From positions 1 to 7,299 of the forward strand of contig JAJZFE010000409.1 in assembly GCA_021798655.1 (NCBI GenBank): a stretch of DNA of 7,299 nucleotides, in the 5' to 3' direction. This document shows, piece by piece, positions 1-5,728 of the stretch; positions within the stretch are counted from its first letter, which is position 1; each line of letters starts with the position of its first letter. The stretch comes from Acidobacteriota bacterium. GTDB taxonomy: Bacteria > Acidobacteriota > Terriglobia > Terriglobales > Acidobacteriaceae. The notes beneath the pieces were generated by a model that did no database searches, had not been told where the DNA came from, and saw only the letters and a list, made by a program, of their open reading frames with translations. The translations under genes were made by a program, and so were the position numbers.

Positions 1-59
1 TGCCGCGCTGCGGCATGGCTGGACGGCAAGGAAAGCACTTGGAGATGTAGTCGAGAGTT
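1..59. other. short segment upstream of sthA, possibly the 3' end of another gene
   Basis: Too short to assign. All three plus-strand frames could be the tail of an upstream gene: one stops at 48-50, another runs into sthA and stops at 74-76, and the third stops at 79-81. None gives a recognisable motif. A perfect 6-bp inverted repeat with a 3-base loop (TGCCGC/GCGGCA) occupies 1-15. No good -35/-10 pair is visible before sthA, so sthA may be transcribed from further upstream. Confidence 0.25.
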
Positions 60-1454
60 ATGGCAAACGTTTATGACCTGATCGTGATTGGTTCCGGCCC
101 TGCAGGGCAGCGCGCGGCGATTTATGGCGCGAAGATGGGCAAGAAGGTGGCGCTGGTGGAGATGCGCGAGGTGGTGGGCGGCGCGTGCATCAATACCGGG
201 ACGATCCCGTCAAAGACGATGCGCGAAGCGGTACTGCATCTGTCGGGGTATAACTACAAGTCGATCTATGGGATGAACTACCGGGTGAAGGAAAAGATCA
301 CGATGGCGGACCTGGCGTTCCGGGTGCAGCATGTGATCAAGACCGAGATCGATGTGACGGAGGCGCAGCTGTCGCGGAACAACATCGAGATGCTGGTGGG
401 TGTGGCGAGCTTTGAAGACGCGACGCATGTGAAGGTGACGAATACGAAGGGCTCGACCGTGTACGAGGCGGCGAACGTGCTGATTGCGACGGGGACCAAG
501 CCGGCGACCAGCGCGAAGGTGCCGATCAACGGGACGTCGATTGTGAACAGCGACCTGGTGCTGAACCTGCCGACGCTGCCGAAGACGATGATTATTGTGG
601 GCGGCGGCGTGATAGGGGTGGAGTACTGCTGCATGTTTGCGGCGCTGGGCGTGCGGGTGACGCTGATTGAGCGGCGGCCGCGGCTGCTGGAGTTTGCCGA
701 CCAGGAGATTGTGGAGGCGCTGAGCTATCACCTGCGCGATGCACGCGTGACGATGCGGCTGAACGAAGAGGTGGAGTCGGTCGAAGAGAGCGAAGGGCTG
801 GTGGTGGCCAACCTGGAGAGCAAGAAGAAGCTGCAGGGCGATGCGCTGCTGTATGCGGTGGGCCGGCAGGGCAATGTGGACGAGCTGAACCTGGGGAACG
901 CAGGGATTGAGGCGGACTCGCGCGGACGCATTCCGGTGGACAAGGACTTCCGGACGAAGAATCCGAATGTGTTTGCGGTGGGCGATGTGATCGGGTTCCC
1001 GTCGCTGGCGAGCGTGAGCATGGAGCAGGGCCGGATTGCGGCGGCGCGGGCGTTTGGCGACAACAGCATTGTGAGCAACCCGAGCTTCTATCCGTATGGG
1101 ATCTATACGATTCCCGAGATCAGCTTCATCGGCAAGACGGAGGAGCAGCTGACGGAGGAAGACGTGCCGTACGAGGTGGGCGTGGCCTACTACCGCGAGA
1201 TTGCGCGCGGGCAGATTCGCGGCGACACGACGGGGCGGCTGAAGATCATCTTCCATCGCGAGACGCACTCGCTGCTGGGGGTGCATATTATCGGCGAAGG
1301 CGCGAGCGAGCTGCTGCACATTGGGCAGGCGGTGATGGCGCTGGGCGGGAAGCTGGAGTACTTTGTGGAGACGGTGTTCAACTATCCGACGCTGGCCGAG
1401 TGCTACAAGGTGGCGGCGTTCAATGGATTGAACCGCGTGAGCAAGCTGGATTGA
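60..1454 (+). CDS. sthA: Soluble (Si-specific) pyridine nucleotide transhydrogenase
   Basis: This cytosolic FAD enzyme moves hydride between NADPH and NAD+ and so balances the two pools. The protein is 464 aa, the usual family length. The N-terminal FAD-binding loop is GSGPAG (residues 11-16). Next is GGACINTGTIPSK (40-52), where Cys43 is present but the second cysteine of the disulfide reductases is Thr48. That loss separates SthA from lipoamide dehydrogenase and glutathione or mercuric reductase. The second nucleotide fold has GGGVIG (181-186) with a Glu-Arg-Arg cluster at 204-206, and the FAD-contacting AVGDVIG is at 306-312. The C-terminal dimerisation domain (about 340-464) keeps the SthA-like YGIYTIPEIS, FHRET and NYPTLAE blocks. 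ATG is preceded by GAGAG too close and GGAG (41-44) rather far, so the ribosome site is mediocre, but the N-terminus fits the family. No clear terminator follows. The SthA call is firm; direction of flux is not inferable. Confidence 0.94.
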   Translation: MANVYDLIVIGSGPAGQRAAIYGAKMGKKVALVEMREVVGGACINTGTIPSKTMREAVLHLSGYNYKSIYGMNYRVKEKITMADLAFRVQHVIKTEIDVTEAQLSRNNIEMLVGVASFEDATHVKVTNTKGSTVYEAANVLIATGTKPATSAKVPINGTSIVNSDLVLNLPTLPKTMIIVGGGVIGVEYCCMFAALGVRVTLIERRPRLLEFADQEIVEALSYHLRDARVTMRLNEEVESVEESEGLVVANLESKKKLQGDALLYAVGRQGNVDELNLGNAGIEADSRGRIPVDKDFRTKNPNVFAVGDVIGFPSLASVSMEQGRIAAARAFGDNSIVSNPSFYPYGIYTIPEISFIGKTEEQLTEEDVPYEVGVAYYREIARGQIRGDTTGRLKIIFHRETHSLLGVHIIGEGASELLHIGQAVMALGGKLEYFVETVFNYPTLAECYKVAAFNGLNRVSKLD

Positions 1455-1479
1455 GTAGGCAGTGATTGAGTGGGCTTGG

Positions 1480-1553
1480 CCGGAGGTTCAGGATTCGCGG
1501 CGGTCGGAAATGCGGGGGTCTCTCCGCTACGGCTGCAAAGGCGCAGCCTCCGG
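1480..1553. repeat. hairpin-forming intergenic repeat-like segment
   Basis: CCGGAGG at 1480-1486 is matched by its complement CCTCCGG at 1547-1553. Inside lies a second stem, GGCTGC (1531-1536) and GCAGCC (1543-1548), with a 6-base loop; the two right arms overlap, so the stems are alternatives or stacked. There is no T-run, so it is not an obvious intrinsic terminator. The minus-strand wording (rules like 'catctcgaccggagg' followed by 'ggagagaccccc') resembles a dispersed non-coding sequence I recall from Acidobacteriaceae genomes. That resemblance is from memory and untested. Confidence 0.5.
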
Positions 1554-1599
1554 TCGAGATGACAAGGGTATGAGAGCGTGGTGGCAGCAAGGCAAGCGG

Positions 1600-1629
1600 T
1601 TGACGATGGTGTACTGAGCAGGCTAGTGT
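1600..1629 (+). promoter_or_regulatory. candidate sigma-70-like promoter for the ROK gene
   Basis: TTGACG (1600-1605) and TAGTGT (1624-1629) are separated by 18 bases. The -35 is a good match and the -10 is weak. It would give a leader of about 70 nt containing two small hairpins: 1653-1668 (CAGGC/GCCTG) and 1672-1684 (TGCCG/CGGCA). Confidence 0.3.
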
Positions 1630-1692
1630 CTTGAGTTCTATACGGGTTGGCGCAGGCGCTGGTGCCTGAGATGCCGATGCGGCAAGGGATTC

Positions 1693-1698
1693 GAGAGG
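1693..1698 (+). promoter_or_regulatory. ribosome binding site deciding the ROK gene start
   Basis: GAGAGG lies 9 bases before ATG 1708 but directly abuts the in-frame GTG at 1699, which therefore has too little spacing to use it. The GTG could instead use AAGGGA at 1684-1689, so the choice between the two starts is a preference, not a proof. Confidence 0.4.
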
Positions 1699-1707
1699 GT
1701 GAGCCAG

Positions 1708-2700
1708 ATGGGTGCAGCAGTGAGCGAGGCGATGCCAGGGATGGAAGAGACAGCAACGAACGGAACAGGCACGAGCGGTGCGACGACGATGATCGGCGTA
1801 GTGATGGCCGAGCGGCTGTATGCGGGGCTGATTGTGGATCACCAGCTGGTGGGTGAGCTGAAGAGCCTGCCGCCGGCGAGTGTGCAGCTGGGAGCGGATG
1901 AAGACAACTCGATGGTGGAGATGCCGACGGCCGAGGTGATCGAGTCGATCTGCAGGCTGGTGGTGGATGTGGCGAAGGGCCGGGAGGGAGCGATCCTGGC
2001 GGTGGGTGTGGCGGTGCCGGGGTTGATTCGGAATGGCGTGGTGGAAGAGGCTCCGAACCTGCCGCAGCTGAAGGGTGCGCGGGTGGAGGCGAAGCTGACC
2101 GAGGCGCTGGCCGCGCACGGGATTGTGACCAAGGTGGATGTGGTGAACGATGCCGACGCGGTGGCCGCGGGGCTGGCCAGCAAGCATGGCAAGCTGGACC
2201 ACTTTCTGCGCGTGTGGACGCTGGGGACGGGGATCGGGTTTGGGACGTATCCGTTTGCCGAGGGTGTGTGGGAGAACGGGCACACGGTGGTGACGCTGGA
2301 CGAGAAGGAGAACTTCTGCGGCTGCGGCGGACGCGGGCACCTGGAAGGGATTATGGGGCACCGGTCGATGCGGCTGCGGTTCCTGGACATGGAGCCGGAA
2401 GAGGTGTTTGCAGCGGCGAACCGGAGAGAGCCGGATGCGCGGTGCCTGGAGTTCAAGAAGCTGTGGCACAGGGCGCTGGCGGCGGCGACGGCGAGCAGCA
2501 TCCACTCGCGCGGGCCGGGGCGGTTCTTTCTGACGGGGTACAACGTGCGGTTTCTGGACCTGAACATGCTGAAGGACTATCTGCACCAGATGGTGAAGAT
2601 GAGCCCGCTGCAGAGCTACATGCTGGAGGTGGTGGAGGACAGCGATGCGACGCGGGTGCTGGGAGCGGCGGTGGCGGCGGAGCAGGCGGTGGGGCGGTAG
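1708..2700 (+). CDS. Divergent ROK-family protein (sugar kinase-like)
   Basis: ROK proteins are mostly cytosolic sugar kinases (glucokinase, N-acetylhexosamine kinases), some being repressors. This 330-aa protein has no N-terminal helix-turn-helix, so it is of the kinase type. Visible ROK features are GVAVPGLI (100-107), the catalytic-base block NDADA (148-152, normally NDANA), the second phosphate loop GTGIG (173-177), and a zinc-site region with His192 in ENGH and CGCGGRGHLE (204-213). The family pattern there is CxCGxxGCxE, so the third cysteine is His211. The C-terminal VLGAAVA is typical. The usual first phosphate motif (DxGGT near the N-terminus) is not recognisable: the equivalent stretch, about 29-42, reads IGVVMAERLYAGLI. 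ATP binding may be altered or lost. An alternative GTG start lies at 1699. Substrate cannot be told. Family placement is secure; kinase activity is uncertain. Confidence 0.85.
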   Translation: MGAAVSEAMPGMEETATNGTGTSGATTMIGVVMAERLYAGLIVDHQLVGELKSLPPASVQLGADEDNSMVEMPTAEVIESICRLVVDVAKGREGAILAVGVAVPGLIRNGVVEEAPNLPQLKGARVEAKLTEALAAHGIVTKVDVVNDADAVAAGLASKHGKLDHFLRVWTLGTGIGFGTYPFAEGVWENGHTVVTLDEKENFCGCGGRGHLEGIMGHRSMRLRFLDMEPEEVFAAANRREPDARCLEFKKLWHRALAAATASSIHSRGPGRFFLTGYNVRFLDLNMLKDYLHQMVKMSPLQSYMLEVVEDSDATRVLGAAVAAEQAVGR

Positions 2701-2720
2701 TACCGTACAGTGGTACACTG
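2700..2720 (+). promoter_or_regulatory. promoter and operator of HigBA module 1
   Basis: TGGTACACT (2711-2719) is an extended -10 (TGn plus TACACT); no -35 is visible at normal spacing. It is overlapped by the perfect inverted repeat CAGTG-GTA-CACTG (2708-2720), by GTACC/GGTAC (2700-2704, 2712-2716), and by a near-perfect 8-base tandem repeat (2705-2712, 2713-2720). This is a natural binding site for a HigA-type repressor. Transcription would begin near 2725-2728, only 2-5 bases before the higB ATG. Confidence 0.6.
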
Positions 2721-2729
2721 GGGCAGTGA

Positions 2730-3020
2730 ATGATTGAGAGCTGGCGGGATGCGTGGCTGCGGGAGTTTTTTGTCCACGACACGTTCTCAAAACGTTTGCC
2801 TGCGGATTTGCGCGACAGGGTCTTTCGCAAGCTGCAGATGATCGACGATGCGATGTGCGACGGCGATCTTCGTGTGCCGATGAGCAACCACTTCGAGCGC
2901 CTGAGTGGTCGCATGGAAGGATTCTGTTCTGTCCGAGTGAACGAGCTCTGGCGGCTGATCTTTCGTTGGGACGGAAGCCATGCGCGAGAGATCTATCTGG
3001 ATGACCACTCGTATCGGTAG
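2730..3020 (+). CDS. higB: HigB/RelE-family toxin, module 1 (plasmid maintenance system killer type)
   Basis: This 96-aa protein is a RelE-superfamily toxin; HigB members are ribosome-dependent mRNA endonucleases that halt translation. The compact N-terminal helices (MIESWRDAWLREFF, then LRDRVFRKLQMIDDA at about 27-41) are followed by the family core: LSGRMEGFCSVRVNELWRLI (58-77), then FRW, and a C-terminal YLDDHSYR. The gene has no Shine-Dalgarno sequence before its ATG, and the predicted transcript starts almost at the start codon, so it may be translated leaderless. The partner antitoxin starts 15 bases after the stop, giving the toxin-first order of higBA. Base use is less G-biased than the ROK gene before it, which fits a mobile cassette. 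The C-terminus is SYR where module 2 ends DYH. Activity is inferred from family only. Confidence 0.88.
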   Translation: MIESWRDAWLREFFVHDTFSKRLPADLRDRVFRKLQMIDDAMCDGDLRVPMSNHFERLSGRMEGFCSVRVNELWRLIFRWDGSHAREIYLDDHSYR

Positions 3021-3035
3021 GAAGGAAGTTGAGGG

Positions 3036-3362
3036 ATGATACTGACGAAGAGGAAGCCTGTTTCAGTTGGGACGATTCTGGTGGAGGAGTTTCTGGAGCC
3101 GCTGGAGCTGACGCAGAGCGAGTTTGCGGTGCAGTCGGGTTTGCCGCGCAAGCATGTGAATGAACTGTGCCGTGATCGCAGGACGGTGACTGCGGATACG
3201 GCACTGATTCTGGCGCGAGTGTTTGGGAACTCCGCTGATTTCTGGTTGAACACACAGCGACGGACTGACCTTTGGGAGGCGTTGAATACTCCGAAGCGGG
3301 CGGAGCGTATTGCGCGTGCGACTCCGCTGGCTGTGAAGTCGAAGCGTGCGACTGCGGCTTAA
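3036..3362 (+). CDS. higA: HigA-family antitoxin, module 1 (XRE-type helix-turn-helix)
   Basis: This 108-aa DNA-binding antitoxin would neutralise the preceding HigB and repress the shared promoter. The N-terminus KRKPVSVGTILVEEFLEPL (5-23) is the HigA/VapI lead-in. The helix-turn-helix spans about 25-64 (LTQSEFAVQSGLPRKHVNEL with downstream RRTVTADTALILARVFG). The conserved ADFWLNTQRRTDLWEA block follows at 67-82, and the C-terminal tail is basic and probably flexible. AAGGAAG (3022-3028) sits 7 bases before the ATG, a far better ribosome site than the toxin has, so antitoxin can be made in excess. The stop codon overlaps the stop of mutM on the other strand. Family assignment is firm, and pairing with the toxin follows from adjacency. 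Confidence 0.9.
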   Translation: MILTKRKPVSVGTILVEEFLEPLELTQSEFAVQSGLPRKHVNELCRDRRTVTADTALILARVFGNSADFWLNTQRRTDLWEALNTPKRAERIARATPLAVKSKRATAA

Positions 3363-4168
3363 CGCTGGCAGGTGGGGCAGTAGATGGTGGTGCGGCCGGC
3401 GAGGGTGAGCTTACGGAGCGGGGCTTGGCAGTCGAGGCAGAGCTGGCCGGCGCGGCTGTAGACCTTGTGTTCGAGCTGGAAGAAGCCGCGGATGCCGTCG
3501 GCGTCGACGTAGTCGGAGACGGAGGAGCCACCGAGCTGGATGGCGTGGGCGAGGACCTGTTGCAGGGCGGCGTGGAGGCGGTGGAGTTCCGCGCGGGTGA
3601 GCCGTCCGGCTGATTTCCGGGGGCGGATGCCGGCGCGGAAGAGGCTCTCGTCGGCGTAGATGTTGCCGACGCCGTGGAGGATGGACTGGTTGAGGAGCGC
3701 GGGTTTGATGGCGAGCTTGCGGCCGCGGAAGAGGGCGGCGAAGTCGTCGGCGGAGATGGTGGTGGGCTCGGCGCCTGGCCCGAGGTAGGGCTGGCTGGCG
3801 AGGGAGAGGCGGCCGAAGCGGCGAGGGTCGACGAAGCGGAGCTCGCGCGTGTCGGCTAGGGAGAGCACGAGGTGGGTGTGCGGGGGGAGGGGGACTTCGG
3901 GCTGCGAGACGAGCAGGCGGCCGGTCATGCCGAGGTGGATGAGCAGCTGCGCGGGTTGGCGGCGTGGGGCGGTGAGGTCGGCGACGATGGTCTTGCCGAC
4001 GCGGTGGACGCGGTCGATGCGTGCGCCGGTGAGTGCGGCGATGAGGTCGGGTTCGGGGGACTTGAAGGTCTGCGGCTTGCCGCTGGTCCAGACGCGGAGG
4101 ACGCGCTGGCCGGCGATGCGGGCGTGGACGCCGTTGGCGACGGTTTCGACTTCGGGGAGTTCGGGCAT
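3359..4168 (-). CDS. mutM: Formamidopyrimidine-DNA glycosylase (Fpg/MutM)
   Basis: Bifunctional base-excision repair enzyme that removes 8-oxoguanine and formamidopyrimidines and cleaves the abasic site by beta/delta elimination. At 269 aa it has the full family length. The N-terminal PELPEVET gives the catalytic Pro (residue 2 before Met removal) and Glu3. Lys59 in RVGKT matches the conserved lysine. Met81 in HLGMTGRL and Arg117-Phe118 in DPRRFG are the void-filling residues. The H2TH region GVGNIYADESLF (166-177) contains Asn169. The C-terminal zinc finger has Cys244, 247, 264 and 267, with the phosphate-binding Arg259 in GRTTIY. All key residues are present, so it should be active. The leader on this strand is a pyrimidine-rich heptamer repeat, with no Shine-Dalgarno sequence visible before the ATG. 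The gene converges on higA with overlapping stops. Confidence 0.96.
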   Translation of the reverse strand: MPELPEVETVANGVHARIAGQRVLRVWTSGKPQTFKSPEPDLIAALTGARIDRVHRVGKTIVADLTAPRRQPAQLLIHLGMTGRLLVSQPEVPLPPHTHLVLSLADTRELRFVDPRRFGRLSLASQPYLGPGAEPTTISADDFAALFRGRKLAIKPALLNQSILHGVGNIYADESLFRAGIRPRKSAGRLTRAELHRLHAALQQVLAHAIQLGGSSVSDYVDADGIRGFFQLEHKVYSRAGQLCLDCQAPLRKLTLAGRTTIYCPTCQR

Positions 4169-4169
4169 G

Positions 4170-4245
4170 GAGATAAAGATACGAGATATGAGATACGAGA
4201 TGGGAGATGGGAGATGGGAGATGTGAGAGGCGAGGTCAGAGGGCG
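4170..4245. repeat. 7-base tandem repeat GAGATNN in the mutM leader
   Basis: Read on the plus strand, units begin at 4170 (GAGATAA), 4177 (AGATAC, one base short), 4183, 4190, 4197, 4204, 4211 and 4218. Three consecutive GAGATGG units at 4197-4217 are identical. Degenerate units GAGAGGC, GAGGTCA and GAGGGCG continue in phase to 4245. On the mutM strand the array reads as CCATCTC-type units ending two bases before the mutM ATG. It fills the expected promoter and ribosome-site space of that gene. Confidence 0.85.
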
Positions 4246-4290
4246 GGGTGTGCGGGCGTCAGGGCGGCGGCGCTAAGATGATGGCAGGTT

Positions 4291-4300
4291 GAGGTGGGAG
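4291..4300 (+). promoter_or_regulatory. ribosome binding site for the flippase TTG start
   Basis: GAGGTGGGAG precedes TTG 4302, with its GAGG core (4291-4294) 7 bases from that codon. An in-frame stop at 4290-4292 excludes starts further upstream. No comparable site precedes the later in-frame TTG 4314 or GTG 4329. A TAAGAT at 4274-4279 could be a -10, but no -35 is evident. Confidence 0.5.
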
Positions 4301-4301
4301 C

Positions 4302-5708
4302 TTGGGTGACGAGTTGCACAGCGCGCCGGTGAGTCGGGAGCGGTCGGCGGTGAAGCGGCGGCTGGCGGCGGGGTTTGGGGTGAATGTGTTCAGCCGCGGG
4401 GTGGCGACGCTGATCCAGCTGGTGAGCGTGCCGATCTTTCTGCGTCACTGGGGGACGGACCTGTATGGGGAGTGGCTGCTGCTGAACTCGATTCCGAGCA
4501 ACTTTGCGTTGAGCGATGTGGGGTTCGGGTCGACGGCGGGCAACGAGATGACGATGCTGATGGCGACGGGGCGGCAGGCGGAGGCGCTGGAGGTGTTCCA
4601 GAGCGTGCTGGCGTTGACGACGGCGGTGTCGTCGGTGCTGGGCGCGTTGTTCATGGCGGTGGTGTGGTTTGTGCCGTGGGGCAGGTGGCTGCATACGTAC
4701 AGCATCTCGGCGCAGGACACGCGGGTGGTGATTCTGCTGCTGGTGTTGAGCACGCTGCTGAGTATGCAGGAGACGCTGTACCAGGCGGCGTTTCGGTGCG
4801 TGAGCAAGTATGTGTACGGCACGTTTTTGAAGAGCGTGATCCTGCTGCTGAGCTTTGCGGCGGTGAGCGGGGTGGTGCTGTTTGGCGGCGACGTGGTGCA
4901 GACGGCGTGGGCGTACTTTGGGGTGAATGCGGTGGGGACGCTGCTGCTGTGGGTGGCGCTGCGGCGCGAGGTGCCGTGGATCCGGTTCGGGTTTGAGCAC
5001 GCGCGGCGGGCGACGCTGCGCCGGCTGCTGGGGCCGTCGGTGTCGTTTCTGGCGCTGCCGGTGGGGAACATCCTGAACATCCAGGGGATGCTGCTGGTGG
5101 TGGGTCATGTGCTGGGTCCGGTGGCGGTGGTGATCTTCTCCACGGCGCGGACGGTGAGCCGCGTGGCGGTGCAGTTTATGCAGATGATCAGCAACACGAT
5201 CTGGCCGGAGCTATCGACGGCGGTGGGCGCGGGGGACTGGTCGCTGGCGCGGTCGATCCATCGGCGGGCGTGCCAGATTTCGCTGGCGTGCGGGCTGGCG
5301 ATTGTGATGACGATGGCGGCGGTGGGGCCGTGGATATGGCGGCGGTGGACGCTGCACAGGTTTCCGACGGATTCGGTGCTGCTGGACCTGATGCTGCTGC
5401 TGGTGATCTTTTCGTCGCTGTGGATGACGAGCATTACGGCGCTGACGGCTACGAATCGGCATCAGCGGATTACGGTGGTGTACGTGCTGGCGACGGGTGG
5501 GTCGCTGGCGGGGGCGTGGGTGCTGGCGGGGCGGTTTGGGCTGCGCGGAGTGGCGGTGGCACTGATCGCGGGCGAGGCGTTGATTGCGGCGACGGTGCTG
5601 CGGGCGAGCCTGCGGTTCCTGGGCGATACGTTTGGCGGGTTTGTGCGGAGCCTCTTCAGCCTGCCGCGGCTGCGGCGCGGCGCTGTTGAGACGGTGGTGA
5701 CGGAGTAA
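4302..5708 (+). CDS. Polysaccharide flippase-like multi-pass membrane protein (Wzx/MATE-like superfamily)
   Basis: This 468-aa protein resembles the oligosaccharide or lipid-linked sugar flippases of the MVF/MATE-type superfamily, which turn undecaprenyl-linked glycans across the inner membrane. The N-terminus is soluble and basic (SRERSAVKRR), followed by about 12 hydrophobic stretches, roughly at 23-48, 56-78, 101-125, 141-163, 174-196, 200-221, 245-268, 270-285, 327-345, 357-382, 389-410 and 414-436. The motif SDVGFGSTAGNEM (71-83) after the second segment is typical of O-antigen flippase-like proteins. The C-terminus is short and polar. TTG is the likely start, supported by an upstream GAGG. 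No glycosyltransferase or polymerase is nearby, so the glycan is unknown. The DinB-fold gene follows after 20 bases, suggesting cotranscription. General class is confident; transported substrate is not. Confidence 0.82.
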   Translation: MGDELHSAPVSRERSAVKRRLAAGFGVNVFSRGVATLIQLVSVPIFLRHWGTDLYGEWLLLNSIPSNFALSDVGFGSTAGNEMTMLMATGRQAEALEVFQSVLALTTAVSSVLGALFMAVVWFVPWGRWLHTYSISAQDTRVVILLLVLSTLLSMQETLYQAAFRCVSKYVYGTFLKSVILLLSFAAVSGVVLFGGDVVQTAWAYFGVNAVGTLLLWVALRREVPWIRFGFEHARRATLRRLLGPSVSFLALPVGNILNIQGMLLVVGHVLGPVAVVIFSTARTVSRVAVQFMQMISNTIWPELSTAVGAGDWSLARSIHRRACQISLACGLAIVMTMAAVGPWIWRRWTLHRFPTDSVLLDLMLLLVIFSSLWMTSITALTATNRHQRITVVYVLATGGSLAGAWVLAGRFGLRGVAVALIAGEALIAATVLRASLRFLGDTFGGFVRSLFSLPRLRRGAVETVVTE

Positions 5709-5717
5709 GGTTGGAAG

Positions 5718-5722
5718 AGGAG
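5718..5722 (+). promoter_or_regulatory. ribosome binding site deciding the DinB-family start
   Basis: A perfect AGGAG lies 6 bases before ATG 5729. The longer in-frame TTG start at 5711 would place this site inside the coding region, so the ATG is preferred. Confidence 0.75.
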
Positions 5723-5728
5723 ACGGCG

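Noticed and set aside
210..1319. 369-codon minus-strand frame inside sthA
   Set aside because: His/Arg/Leu-rich shadow with no motifs; sthA is unambiguous on the plus strand.
1531..1548. Intrinsic terminator after sthA
   Set aside because: The stem is only 6 bp and is followed by CTCCGG with no T-run.
1420..3531. 703-codon open frame on the minus strand spanning the ROK gene and HigBA module 1
   Set aside because: It lies antisense to three well-supported genes and is low-complexity (His/Pro/Arg/Ser-rich). It arises because G-biased third positions remove stop codons on the other strand.
4170..4245. CRISPR-like array
   Set aside because: The units are contiguous 7-mers without spacers, so this is a simple tandem repeat.
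4236..5108. 290-codon minus-strand frame antisense to the flippase
   Set aside because: Composed mostly of His, Gln, Pro and Arg, an antisense shadow of G-rich codons; it also runs through the heptamer repeat edge.
5711..5728. TTG start for the DinB-family gene
   Set aside because: A perfect AGGAG six bases before ATG 5729 would be internal if TTG were used.
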